A stretch of 64,000 bases of DNA, taken from assembly GCF_016899425.1 (NCBI RefSeq), contig NZ_CP045996.1, positions 868,001 to 932,000 of the forward strand. Reading direction: 5' to 3'. Made by a program: the position numbers and the translations under genes. The stretch comes from Burkholderia sp. MS389 (GTDB taxonomy: Bacteria; Pseudomonadota; Gammaproteobacteria; Burkholderiales; Burkholderiaceae). The notes under the pieces are model-generated. The model was not told the DNA's origin, searched no databases, and saw only the letters and a list, made by a program, of their open reading frames with translations. Positions 41,492 to 51,443 of the stretch are shown here, in pieces. The first letter of the stretch is position 1. The number at the start of each line of letters is the position of its first letter.

Positions 41492-42537
41492 TGAAGGGCT
41501 ACGATCGAAAACGCGTGCTCGTCACCGGCGGCGCCGGCTTTCTGGGTTCGCATCTGTGCGAGCGCCTGGTGACGGACGGGCACGACGTACTGTGCGTCGA
41601 CAATTTCTACACGGGCGCGAAGGACAACATCGCGCACCTGCTCGATGCGCCGAACTTCGAGCTGATGCGGCACGACGTGACGTTTCCGCTCTACGTCGAG
41701 GTCGACGAGATCTACAACCTCGCGTGTCCGGCGTCGCCCGTCCACTACCAGCGCGACCCCGTGCAGACGACGAAGACCAGCGTGCACGGCGCGATCAACC
41801 TGCTCGGTCTCGCGAAACGCGTGAAGGCGCGGATTTTACAGGCGTCGACGAGCGAGGTGTACGGCGACCCCGACGTCCACCCGCAGGACGAGCACTATTG
41901 CGGCCGGGTCAATCCGACCGGCATTCGCGCGTGCTACGACGAAGGCAAGCGCTGCGCGGAAACGCTGTTCTCGGACTATCACCGCCAGTATGGCGTCGAC
42001 GTGCGGATCGCGCGGATCTTCAATACCTACGGGCCGCGCATGCATCCGGCCGACGGGCGCGTGGTGTCGAACTTCGTCACGCAGGCGCTCGCGGAACAGC
42101 CGCTGACCGTCTATGGCGACGGCAAGCAGACGCGCTCGTTCTGCTACGTGGACGACATGATCGACGCGCTGATCCGGCTGATGGACGAACCGGGCGACGC
42201 GAGCGAGCCGGTCAATCTCGGCAGCGACGTCGAGATCGCGATGATCGACGTCGCGCGCGAAGTCGTGCGGATCGTCGGCGCGAACGTGCCGATCGAGTTC
42301 CGGCCGCTGCCGTCCGACGATCCGCGCCAGCGGCGGCCGAATCTGGCCGCCGCGCAGAAGCGGCTCGGCTGGCGCGCGACGACGACGTTCGCGAACGGGC
42401 TCGCGCACACCGCGCGCTACTTCATTCAACGCCAGGTCACGCACCACGCGCCCGGCGACCTGGTGCGCAGCACGCGCATCGCGTCGCATCTGCTCGCGCA
42501 GGTCCACACGCAGAACCGGCCGGCGCCGACCACGTGA
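41491..42537 (+). CDS. UDP-glucuronate decarboxylase (UXS-like) extended SDR
   Basis: 348 residues. TGGAGFLGSHLCERL (NAD binding), ACPASPVHYQRDP, STSEVYGDP and NPTGIRACYDEGKRCAETL are diagnostic of UDP-xylose synthase, which makes UDP-xylose from UDP-glucuronate; RSFCYVDDMIDALIRLMD lies further on. The last ~35 residues are an extra tail. It would supply UDP-xylose, or a derived sugar nucleotide, to the adjacent glycosyltransferase. Confidence 0.9.
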   Translation: MKGYDRKRVLVTGGAGFLGSHLCERLVTDGHDVLCVDNFYTGAKDNIAHLLDAPNFELMRHDVTFPLYVEVDEIYNLACPASPVHYQRDPVQTTKTSVHGAINLLGLAKRVKARILQASTSEVYGDPDVHPQDEHYCGRVNPTGIRACYDEGKRCAETLFSDYHRQYGVDVRIARIFNTYGPRMHPADGRVVSNFVTQALAEQPLTVYGDGKQTRSFCYVDDMIDALIRLMDEPGDASEPVNLGSDVEIAMIDVAREVVRIVGANVPIEFRPLPSDDPRQRRPNLAAAQKRLGWRATTTFANGLAHTARYFIQRQVTHHAPGDLVRSTRIASHLLAQVHTQNRPAPTT

Positions 42538-42588
42538 CGCGACCCGACGCGACCGACACGACCTGACGCCGCCGCGACGCGCCGCGCG

Positions 42589-44895
42589 TCAGCCGTCGCG
42601 TTTCGTCACGTGCGCGATCTTGTACGCCAGTTCGCGCACGTCGACCGGCTTGCACAGGTAGCCGTCGAAACCGGCCTCCAGCGCACGGCGTTCGTCGGCG
42701 AGGCCCGCGTGCGCGGTGACGGCCAGCACGCGCACGTCGGGCGGGCCGCCGTCGCCGTTCAGCGCGCCGCGCCGCAATGCGTCCAGCAGCCAGAAGCCGT
42801 CGCCGTCGGGCATCGCGAGATCGGACAGGACGACCGTCGGGCGGATGTCGGCCATCATCGCGAGCGCCTCGCGGCCGGACGACGCGATCGCGACGGCCGC
42901 ACCGAACGTGGTCAGCGCGGCCGTGAGGCTCGCCCGCGTGGTCGCATCGTCGTCGACGATCAGGATGCGGTGCGTGTCGAGCACGAGCGCGTCGCGCCGG
43001 CCGCCGGCCTGCGCGATGCTCCACGCCATCGCACCGCCCGGCTGCCAGCCGGCCGGCAGCGTCACCGTGAACGTCGTGCCGCGATCGCGGCCCGCGCTCG
43101 CGACGCTCACGCGGCCGCCGTGCAGCTCCGCGATGTGCCGCACGATCGACAGGCCGAGGCCGAGCCCTCGCCGCGGCGACGCGGGCGAATCGTCCGCGCG
43201 GCGGAACATGTCGAACACGTACGGCGCGAATTCCGTCGCGATGCCCTGCCCCGTATCGACGACGGTCAACACCGCATGCTTGTCGTCGCGTGCGAGCGCG
43301 ACCGTCACGCTGCCGCCGGTCGGCGTGAATTTCAATGCATTCGAGATGAGGTTCGACAGCATCTGGCGCAACCGCTCGGCGTCGCCGGACACGATGCACG
43401 CGGACGCGTCGCAGTCGAATTCGAGCAGGATGCCGGCCGACGACGCGGCGGTCTGGAACGAGCCGACCTGGTCGGAGAACAGCCGCACGACGTCGACCGG
43501 CGTCGCATCGAGCCGCAGCTTGCCGGTCGCGAGCGACGACGCGTCGAGGATGTCGCCGACCATCCGCGTGAGCGAGCGCGCGCTGCGATCGATCGCGTCG
43601 ATCGCCTGATGCTGCAACGCGTGGTCGCCCGTGTTGCGCAGCACCTCGATCCACCCGTAGATCACGTTCAGCGGCGTGCGCAGTTCGTGCGATACCGTGG
43701 CCAGCAGCTCGTCCTTCAGCCGGTTCGACGTGTCGGCCTGGTCGCGCTCGTCGCGCGCCCCCTGCAACGAACGCTGCGCCCGCAGGTCGCGGCGGCGCTG
43801 CGCACCGGTTTCGCGCAGTGTCAGCGACAGCGCGACCCACGCCCGCGCGTCGCCGTGCACCGGGCATGCCGATACCGTCGCCCGAAAACGTCGGCCGTCG
43901 CGTCGCACGCACAACAGTTCGAGCGGCCCGATCGGCTCCTGCATCGTGTCGAACGACTCGACGAGCGGGTTGAGCCGCAACCAGCGCCGCGCGATCAGCG
44001 TGTCGAACCGGCGGCCGCGCGCGTCGTCCTCGTCGTAGCCGAAGATCCGTTGCGCCGCCGCGTTCCAGCTGGCGATGCGGCCGCTCGCGTCGATCCCGAC
44101 GATCGCGTCCGGCAACGCATCGACGACCGCATGCTGAAGCCGCGACGCGTCGACGCGCGCGCGCTCCGCACCGGCATCGCGCAGCAGCAGCACCGCGCCG
44201 TCGACGTTGCCGTCCCCATCGCCGATCGGCGACGCGACCGCGACGATCGGCACCGGATCGCCGCTGCCGGCCTGCAGCCAGTGCCGGTCGGACGTCGCGT
44301 CGGCGCCGCCCAGCGCGTGGTCGAGCGGCGTGGTCTGCACGCGGCGGCCTTCGCGATCGACGAGCCGCAGCACGTCGCGCACGGGCCGGCCGATCGCATC
44401 GTCCGGCCGGCAGCCGACGAGTTCGGCCGCGGCCGCGTTGACATAGGTGAGCCGCCCGTTCGGATCGGTCGCGATCACGCCGTGCGGCAGCGCGCGCAGC
44501 ACGGCTTCGAGCTGCCGGCGCGCAGACGCCTCGCGTCGGCGCGCGCGATCGTTCGTGAGCCGCGTGTGATGCAGCAGCGACGCGACCGCGCATGCCAGCG
44601 CGCCGATCAGCATGAACGTGCCCAGTTGCACGAGCCGGTCGGGCAGCGGCGCCGTATAGGCGGCCGGGTCGGACAGGAACAGCGTCCAGACGAGCAGCCC
44701 GCTGACCACCGTCGACACGATGCCGAACACGAACGACGTCGCCCATGCGGCGCCGGCGAGCAGCGGGTAATACAGCACGAACGGCAGATTCACGCCGCCG
44801 AACCGGATCGCGAGCGTCTGCAGCACGGTCGCGATCGCGACCAGCATCACGGCCGTTGCGTAATTTCCGGCCTGCGGCCGTGCAATTTCGATCAT
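42589..44895 (-). CDS. Hybrid sensor histidine kinase (membrane, two PAS, receiver)
   Basis: 768 residues. A DUF4118-like four-helix membrane part (~12-108) is followed by two PAS domains (~140-250 and ~265-375). Then come HisKA (phospho-His in ATVSHELRTPLNV near 404), HATPase (N box NLISNALKFTPTGG, G boxes DTGQGIA and GLGLGLSI), and a C-terminal receiver (LIVDDDATTR, phospho-Asp in LSDLAMPDGDG, Lys in LCKPV). No sigma-54 element was found upstream, unlike the glycan genes beside it. CAGGAG is eight bases before the chosen ATG. A likely partner is the response-regulator EBP at 46642-48009 (inference from location). Confidence 0.94.
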   Translation of the reverse strand: MIEIARPQAGNYATAVMLVAIATVLQTLAIRFGGVNLPFVLYYPLLAGAAWATSFVFGIVSTVVSGLLVWTLFLSDPAAYTAPLPDRLVQLGTFMLIGALACAVASLLHHTRLTNDRARRREASARRQLEAVLRALPHGVIATDPNGRLTYVNAAAAELVGCRPDDAIGRPVRDVLRLVDREGRRVQTTPLDHALGGADATSDRHWLQAGSGDPVPIVAVASPIGDGDGNVDGAVLLLRDAGAERARVDASRLQHAVVDALPDAIVGIDASGRIASWNAAAQRIFGYDEDDARGRRFDTLIARRWLRLNPLVESFDTMQEPIGPLELLCVRRDGRRFRATVSACPVHGDARAWVALSLTLRETGAQRRRDLRAQRSLQGARDERDQADTSNRLKDELLATVSHELRTPLNVIYGWIEVLRNTGDHALQHQAIDAIDRSARSLTRMVGDILDASSLATGKLRLDATPVDVVRLFSDQVGSFQTAASSAGILLEFDCDASACIVSGDAERLRQMLSNLISNALKFTPTGGSVTVALARDDKHAVLTVVDTGQGIATEFAPYVFDMFRRADDSPASPRRGLGLGLSIVRHIAELHGGRVSVASAGRDRGTTFTVTLPAGWQPGGAMAWSIAQAGGRRDALVLDTHRILIVDDDATTRASLTAALTTFGAAVAIASSGREALAMMADIRPTVVLSDLAMPDGDGFWLLDALRRGALNGDGGPPDVRVLAVTAHAGLADERRALEAGFDGYLCKPVDVRELAYKIAHVTKRDG

Positions 44896-44948
44896 TGGAC
44901 ATGCTCCTGTGCGGACAGTCGACGGCGGCCGGCGGGGGCGCCGCGAGT

Positions 44949-44964
44949 GGGCACGACACATGCT
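44949..44964 (+). promoter_or_regulatory. Sigma-54 promoter of the PIG-L-GT2 unit
   Basis: Plus strand reads GGGCACG-ACAC-ATGC-T with exact spacing; one mismatch in each half. Leader about 50 bases. Confidence 0.65.
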
Positions 44965-45026
44965 GACCCGCATGTTGGCCGATGCGCACCGGCGGCCCAG
45001 CCGCTCACGATGGAGATCTTCACGCC

Positions 45027-45722
45027 ATGCCCGATCCGACACGCTGGCTCGTCGTCTCGCCGCATCTCGACGATGCCGTCTTCAGTTGCGGGCAACTGCT
45101 CGCGCAGGCGCCCGGCTCGATCGTCGTCACGGTCTTTGCGGGGGTGCCGCCGCCCGGCACGCCCGCGCCGCCGTGGGATCGCCGCGCGGGGTTTCGCCAC
45201 GCCGACGAAGCCATGCGCGCGCGCCGCGACGAAGACCGCCGCGCGCTCGCGCTGCTCGACGCACGCCCCGTGTGGCTCGACTTCCTCGACGATCAGTACG
45301 GCGTGCCGGCCACGTCGACCGCGATCGCGGCGCGCGTGGCCGACGTGATCGACGCGCACCCCGGCTTCGGCGTGCTCGCGCCGGCCGGCCTGTTCCACCG
45401 CGATCATCTGCAGGTGCAGGAAGCCATGCTGTGGCTGCTGCGTGACGACGATGCGTCGCACATCTGGCGCTTCTACGAGGACGTGCCCTATCGCCGCATC
45501 GAAAGGCTGATGGCCACGCGCGTGAGCGGCTGGCGCGAACGCGGCTGGATCGCGCATCCGGTCGCCGCGCCGGCCGGCAGCAAGACGGACGGCGTCGCCG
45601 CGAAAGCCGCCGCCGTCGATGCGTATGCCAGCCAGGTGACGCTGCTCGAGCCTCATATGCGCGCCGCGCTCCGCGAACCCGAAACGATCTGGCGACTCGA
45701 ATGCGACGTCCCGTCCGTGTAA
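45027..45722 (+). CDS. PIG-L family deacetylase
   Basis: 231 residues. The zinc motif SPHLDDAVFSCG (H-x-DD) is near residue 12 and the third ligand is in FHRDHLQVQ. PIG-L enzymes remove N-acetyl groups from GlcNAc-type sugars of glycolipids, thiols or antibiotics. The gene overlaps the following glycosyltransferase by 22 bases, so the pair probably builds or modifies one glycan. GGAG lies upstream of the ATG at a somewhat long distance. Confidence 0.9.
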   Translation: MPDPTRWLVVSPHLDDAVFSCGQLLAQAPGSIVVTVFAGVPPPGTPAPPWDRRAGFRHADEAMRARRDEDRRALALLDARPVWLDFLDDQYGVPATSTAIAARVADVIDAHPGFGVLAPAGLFHRDHLQVQEAMLWLLRDDDASHIWRFYEDVPYRRIERLMATRVSGWRERGWIAHPVAAPAGSKTDGVAAKAAAVDAYASQVTLLEPHMRAALREPETIWRLECDVPSV

Positions 45723-46624
45723 CGCCCGCGCGCGCCGCGCTGCCGCCGGCCGAGCCGCGCGTGACGGCCGTCGTGCTGACCTGCCGACGCACCGCCGAAC
45801 TCGCACGCACGCTCGACCACCTTTGCGCGCTGCCGGACCGGCCGGCGATCGTCGTCGTCGACAACGGAGCCGACGCCGAGACGGCCATGCTGATCCGCGA
45901 GCGCTTTCCGTATGTCGCGCTCGTGCATGCGCCGGGCAACCTCGGCGCGGCCGGCCGCAATCTCGGCGTCGACGTCGCCCGCACGCGCTACGTCGCGTTC
46001 TGCGACGACGACACGTGGTGGGCGCCCGGCTCGATCGCCGAAGCCGCGAACCTGCTCGACGCGTATCCGCACGTCGCGGCCGTCACCGCGCGCGTGCTGG
46101 TCGGCCCCGGCGAGCGCGAAGACCCGACCTGCCGACTGATGGCCGACAGCCCGCTCGACGCGCCCGTCGCGCTGCCGGGCAGGCCGATTCTCGGGCTGCT
46201 GGCCGGCGCGACCGCGTTCCGGCGCGACGCGTTCGTGCACGCGGGCGGCTACCACCCGCGCTACTTTCTCGGCGGCGAGGAAGCGCTGCTCGCGCTCGAC
46301 CTGACTCGCGCGGGGCACTGGCTCGTGTATGCGCCGCGCCTCACCGTCCATCACTACCCGTCGACGCAGCGCGACCGGCCAACGCGCGAGCGCACCGCCG
46401 CCCGCAACGCGGTGTGGACCGCGTGGCTCAGATGGCCGGCCGCCGCCGCGTGCCTGCATACGGTGCGCATGCTGCCGCTGCTGCGCCGTGAACGCGCGAT
46501 CGTGCGCACGTTCGCCGGGCTGCCGTGGATCCTGCGCGAACGACGCGCGATCCCGCCGCACGTCGAACGCATGCGTCGCCGCCTCGAGCGCGACCCGCGC
46601 CGCGAGGCCGGAACCGAAACATGA
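45701..46624 (+). CDS. Glycosyltransferase family 2
   Basis: 307 residues, GT-A fold: VTAVVLTCRRTAELARTLDH, IVVVDNGADAET, NLGAAGRNLGVDVARTRYVA and the metal-binding FCDDDTWW. GGYHPRYFLGGEEALLALDL is the acceptor/catalytic region. C-terminal helical part without clear membrane span. It starts inside the PIG-L gene (22-base overlap). The stop is 17 bases from the converging EBP gene. Confidence 0.92.
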   Translation: MRRPVRVTPARAALPPAEPRVTAVVLTCRRTAELARTLDHLCALPDRPAIVVVDNGADAETAMLIRERFPYVALVHAPGNLGAAGRNLGVDVARTRYVAFCDDDTWWAPGSIAEAANLLDAYPHVAAVTARVLVGPGEREDPTCRLMADSPLDAPVALPGRPILGLLAGATAFRRDAFVHAGGYHPRYFLGGEEALLALDLTRAGHWLVYAPRLTVHHYPSTQRDRPTRERTAARNAVWTAWLRWPAAAACLHTVRMLPLLRRERAIVRTFAGLPWILRERRAIPPHVERMRRRLERDPRREAGTET

Positions 46625-46641
46625 ACGCGAGCGTAGCGGCA

Positions 46642-48009
<1,368 letters not shown>

Positions 48010-48352
48010 CGAGGCTCCTGTTAATGCGGCCCGGCACATGCGTCGGCCGGTACCGCGACACGTGCAGCGTCATGCACGTCACAAAGGCCTCGACGGCATT
48101 TTCAACGCTGCACACGAATGGGCAGACAAGCTGTCCTGCACTGAAAACGCGTGCTTAGCAGTATAGAAGAAGGGTGTCGTGCATTCGTCGCTCATCGAAT
48201 AAATCTATCTGCCGGCGCGAACCGCATTGCCAGATTCAATGTCGATGAAGCGGTATAAAAGGTATCCTGAATACGTAAATAACGACGCATGCTACGCCGT
48301 TTTTACCTGGTCACGACACATTCGGTCAAAACTTCCCAACCGGTCATACTCC
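48010..48352. other. 343-base regulatory gap between divergent EBP genes
   Basis: No gene seen. From about 48120 the DNA is clearly more A+T-rich than the rest of the window, with TATAAAA at 48254-48260. I see no convincing sigma-54 element. It probably holds sigma-70-type promoters for both EBP genes. An in-frame extension of the plus-strand EBP back to a TTG at 48227 or an ATG at 48239 would use part of it. Confidence 0.6.
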
Positions 48353-49390
48353 ATGTCGAAATCCGACGATGACGGCACGCGACTGTTCGGCCGTTCGAGA
48401 ACCATTCAGGATCTGCTACTGAAAGTGTCGCGCGTCGCCGCCACCCGCGTGAGTGTGCTGGTGGTTGGCGAAAGCGGAGCGGGCAAGGATATCGTCGCCC
48501 GCCTCATTCACGATATGAGCCCGCGCCGGCGCGGCCCGTTCGTGCCCGTCAATTGCGGCGCGATTCCGAAAGACATCGCGGAGTCGCATTTGTTCGGTCA
48601 CGAAAAAGGCAGCTTCACGGGCGCCGTTGCACAACATGTGGGCATGTTCGAAGCCGCGCGCGGCGGCACGCTGTTTCTCGACAAAATCGCCGAGATGCCC
48701 CTCGAATTGCAGGTCAAGCTGCTGCGCACGCTCGAAACCAACACGATCGTGCGCGTGGGCGGCCACGACGCGATTCCGCTCGACGTGCGGATCGTCGCGG
48801 CCACGCATCACGATCCGGTCGAGGCCATGCGCAACGGCACGCTGCGCGAAGACCTGTTCTACCGGATCGCGCCGATCGCGCTGCACGTGCCCGCGCTCAG
48901 GCAGCGCGAGGACGACGTCGGCGACATCGCGCTGCAGATCGTCGAACGGCTGAACGCGCGGCACCGCACGAGGAAGCGCCTGTCGACGCAGGCGATGAAG
49001 GCGCTGCGCGCCTACACGTGGCCCGGCAACGTGCGCGAACTGCGCAATGCGCTGGAGCGCGCGTTCATCCTCGCCGACGAGCAGATCGAACTGCAATTGC
49101 CGCGCCGCCCGCCGCCGCGCGAGGAAGTGCGTCACAACGCGATGACGCTGCATATCGGCACGACGCTCGCGCATACGCAGCAGCGCTTCATCGTCGCGTC
49201 GCTGCGGCATTTCAACGGCGACAAGCCGCGCACCGCGAAAGCGCTCGGCATCAGCCTGAAAACGCTGTACAACCGCCTCGCGCTGCTGCCCGAAAGCGAG
49301 CGCAATGCGGCCAGCGGCAACGCGCCGGCGGCGGCGACTGCGTCGAACGGCAACAGCACGCCGAGCTCGCCGCCCGCGCCGCCTCCGTGA
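48353..49390 (+). CDS. Receiver-less sigma-54 activator homologue with altered Walker B
   Basis: 345 residues from MSKSDDDGTRLFGRS; upstream in-frame starts exist but lie in A+T-rich DNA, and no start has a clear ribosome site. AAA+ domain: Walker A GESGAGKD (39-46), GSFTGA loop (86-91), and Walker B GGTLFLDKIAEM, where the normally invariant Glu of LFLDEI is Lys (residue 111). DLFYRIAPI and the C-terminal LGISLKTLYNRLALLPE are intact. The recognition helix is nearly the same as in the 46642-48009 protein. No sensing domain. I infer weak or absent ATPase activity and a possible competitor role. The tail is Ala/Ser/Pro-rich. Confidence 0.88.
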   Translation: MSKSDDDGTRLFGRSRTIQDLLLKVSRVAATRVSVLVVGESGAGKDIVARLIHDMSPRRRGPFVPVNCGAIPKDIAESHLFGHEKGSFTGAVAQHVGMFEAARGGTLFLDKIAEMPLELQVKLLRTLETNTIVRVGGHDAIPLDVRIVAATHHDPVEAMRNGTLREDLFYRIAPIALHVPALRQREDDVGDIALQIVERLNARHRTRKRLSTQAMKALRAYTWPGNVRELRNALERAFILADEQIELQLPRRPPPREEVRHNAMTLHIGTTLAHTQQRFIVASLRHFNGDKPRTAKALGISLKTLYNRLALLPESERNAASGNAPAAATASNGNSTPSSPPAPPP

Positions 49391-49392
49391 GC

Positions 49393-49412
49393 GCGGCGGC
49401 CCAAGCCGCCGC
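49393..49412. terminator. Hairpin between convergent EBP and glycosyltransferase genes
   Basis: GCGGCGGC-CCAA-GCCGCCGC, perfect 8-base stem with a four-base loop, filling the gap between the two stops. No T-run. Confidence 0.6.
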
Positions 49413-49414
49413 CG

Positions 49415-50365
49415 TCACGCCGTCACGTCCCGCAGCGCGGCGTCCCAGTCGCGCGCGAAGCGCTCGATGCCGAATCGCTCGCACGCGTCGCGTTTGGCCG
49501 CCGCGCCCCACTCGCGCGCGAGTTCCTGATCGCGGATCAGCGTCCGCATCGCGTCGATCAGCACGGCCGGCCGCGTATCGGCCACGCCGTTGCTGCCGGT
49601 CTTCACGAGTTGCGCCATCTCGGTCGTCGCGAGCGCGACGATCGGCAGCCCGATCATCATCGCCTCGATCACCGCGAGCCCGAGGCTCGTGTAGCGAATC
49701 GGATTGAAGAAGAACCGGTAGTGCGACAGGAACTGCGGCAGCGCCGGGTTCGGCACTTCGCCGATCCCGCCGAGTTCGGTCGAGCCCATCCCGACCAGGT
49801 CGATCGGCACGCTGTGCCGCACGACCTCGAACAGGTCCGCGCCGAGGCGCCGGCCGCGGCGCGCGAGGTTGTTCACGACGGCCACGCCCTTCGGCAGCGT
49901 GCCGCGATACTCGACGCCTTCCGGCACCAGCACGCCGTGCTCGATCACGCGCGTCGGCGTCACGCCGTTGTCCCACATCAGCGCGTTGAACGGCGTCACG
50001 TGCACCAGCAACACGTTCGGGTCCTGCACCGGATGCAGCGTGTCGGTCGGATGCTCGCGCGGCGGATCGTGCTCGACGAACAGCGTCGGCAGCGCGCGCT
50101 GCGCTTCGCTCAGCAGCCGCAGGCGGTCGTGCTGGTAGTGCTTCACGTGCTGATACAGCACGCAGTCGAATTCGGTGTCGCGCACGCACTCGGCCGGCAC
50201 CTCGTGCACGTTGTCGCCCCACGGCAGGTGGCCGACGCGGCCCGCATAGCCGGGCGGATGCTGCGGCTTCGTCACGATGTAGAAATCGTGCGGCGCCTGC
50301 GACAGGTAATACAGATAATTGCCATGCACGTGCCAGGTCAGCACGCGCAACCGCTTAACAGACAT
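49415..50365 (-). CDS. Glycosyltransferase, GT4-like (seventh gene of the glycan operon)
   Basis: 316 residues, shorter than usual GT4. The start is RLRVLTWHVHGNYLYYLSQA. The donor domain has VPNPALPQFLSHYRFFFNPI, SLGLAVIEAMMIGLPIVALA (E-x7-E-like region) and an end rich in Arg/Asp. Probable sugar transfer to the glycan built by the operon; donor unknown. Its ATG lies inside the end of the upstream GT9 gene (11-base overlap). Confidence 0.88.
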   Translation of the reverse strand: MSVKRLRVLTWHVHGNYLYYLSQAPHDFYIVTKPQHPPGYAGRVGHLPWGDNVHEVPAECVRDTEFDCVLYQHVKHYQHDRLRLLSEAQRALPTLFVEHDPPREHPTDTLHPVQDPNVLLVHVTPFNALMWDNGVTPTRVIEHGVLVPEGVEYRGTLPKGVAVVNNLARRGRRLGADLFEVVRHSVPIDLVGMGSTELGGIGEVPNPALPQFLSHYRFFFNPIRYTSLGLAVIEAMMIGLPIVALATTEMAQLVKTGSNGVADTRPAVLIDAMRTLIRDQELAREWGAAAKRDACERFGIERFARDWDAALRDVTA

Positions 50366-51443
50366 GACGTCTCTCCTCCGCGAGCAGTTCGCCCGCCCGG
50401 TCCATCACGTCGCCGACGCCGATCGCGGTCGCGCACTCGTGCCCGTACGGGCAGGTATCGAACATGCACGGCCGGCACGCCGGGTAGTTCGCGAGCACGC
50501 GATGACGTTCGGCGTCGAGCGGCGCCCAGCGGGCCGTATCGCTGCCGCACGCGACGACGATGCTCGGCGTGCCGAGCGCCGCCGCGACATGCGATACGCC
50601 CGTGTCGTTGCACAACAGCAGCCGCGCGCGGGCGATCAGCGCGGCCAGCGCGCCGAGCGGCGTGCGGCCGCACAGGTTCACGCACGGCCGCCCGAGGTGC
50701 TCGGCGAACGCGCTCGCGAGCCCCAGTTCCGCGCGCGTGCCTGTCAGCACGATCTGCCAGCCGTCGTCCGCGAGCTGCCGCGCGGCGAGCGCGAAGCGTT
50801 CGACGGGCCAGCGCCGCGACGCCATCCGCGCGCCGGGATGAACGATCACGTAGCGGCCGGGATCGAGCGCATGTTCGTCGCAGAGCACGTGCCACAGCGC
50901 GTAGTCGAGGCCGCCGAGCGGGAATTCGAGGTAGTCGCCCCAGTCCGCATAGCCGAGCTTGCGCGTGAGCGCCAGATAGCGCGCCACCTCCGGTTCGTCG
51001 TCGCGCCAGACCAGCGCGCAGTCGAGCGTGGTCGTGCCGCCGTCGGCCGGCACGAAGCCGGCCGTGCGCGTCGCGCCGAGCGACGCGACGATCGCGTTCG
51101 TGTGCACGCCGCTGCCGTGCAGTTGGATCGCGAGATCGAAGTCGCGCGCGCGGCATTCGGCGATGAACGCTTCGCGCGTGGCCGCGTCGGGTTCGGGCTG
51201 CTCGGCGAGGCCCGGCGCGCCCGGGAACGCGATGAAGCTGTCGATGTAATCGGAAAATCGCGACGCGAACTCGCGCGCCCACGGCAGGCCGATCAGCGTG
51301 ATGCGCGCATCGGGTTCGCCGCGCCGCAGCGCGCGCAGCGCGGGCACCGCGCACAGCATGTCGCCGAGCTGAAGCGCACGGAACACCGCGATCCGCTTCG
51401 GGCCGTGCAGGCCGTCTGAATCGACGCTGGGATCGAGCTTCAT
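50355..51443 (-). CDS. Glycosyltransferase family 9 (heptosyltransferase-like)
   Basis: 362 residues. GT9 hallmarks: RIAVFRALQLGDMLCAVPAL at the start, YVIVHPGARMASRRWPVERF in the middle, and LLLCNDTGVSHVAAALGTPS in the donor site. GT9 enzymes add ADP-heptose to lipid A-core or related acceptors. A Cys cluster near the end (PACRPCMFDTCPYGHEC) is found in some GT9 proteins. Start overlaps the GT2 stop as ATGA. Confidence 0.93.
   Translation of the reverse strand: MKLDPSVDSDGLHGPKRIAVFRALQLGDMLCAVPALRALRRGEPDARITLIGLPWAREFASRFSDYIDSFIAFPGAPGLAEQPEPDAATREAFIAECRARDFDLAIQLHGSGVHTNAIVASLGATRTAGFVPADGGTTTLDCALVWRDDEPEVARYLALTRKLGYADWGDYLEFPLGGLDYALWHVLCDEHALDPGRYVIVHPGARMASRRWPVERFALAARQLADDGWQIVLTGTRAELGLASAFAEHLGRPCVNLCGRTPLGALAALIARARLLLCNDTGVSHVAAALGTPSIVVACGSDTARWAPLDAERHRVLANYPACRPCMFDTCPYGHECATAIGVGDVMDRAGELLAEERRHVC

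Noticed and set aside
42538..42591. Inverted repeat TGACGC...GCGTCA after the UXS gene as a terminator
   Set aside because: Arms of only six bases with a long G+C loop and no T-run; not enough support.
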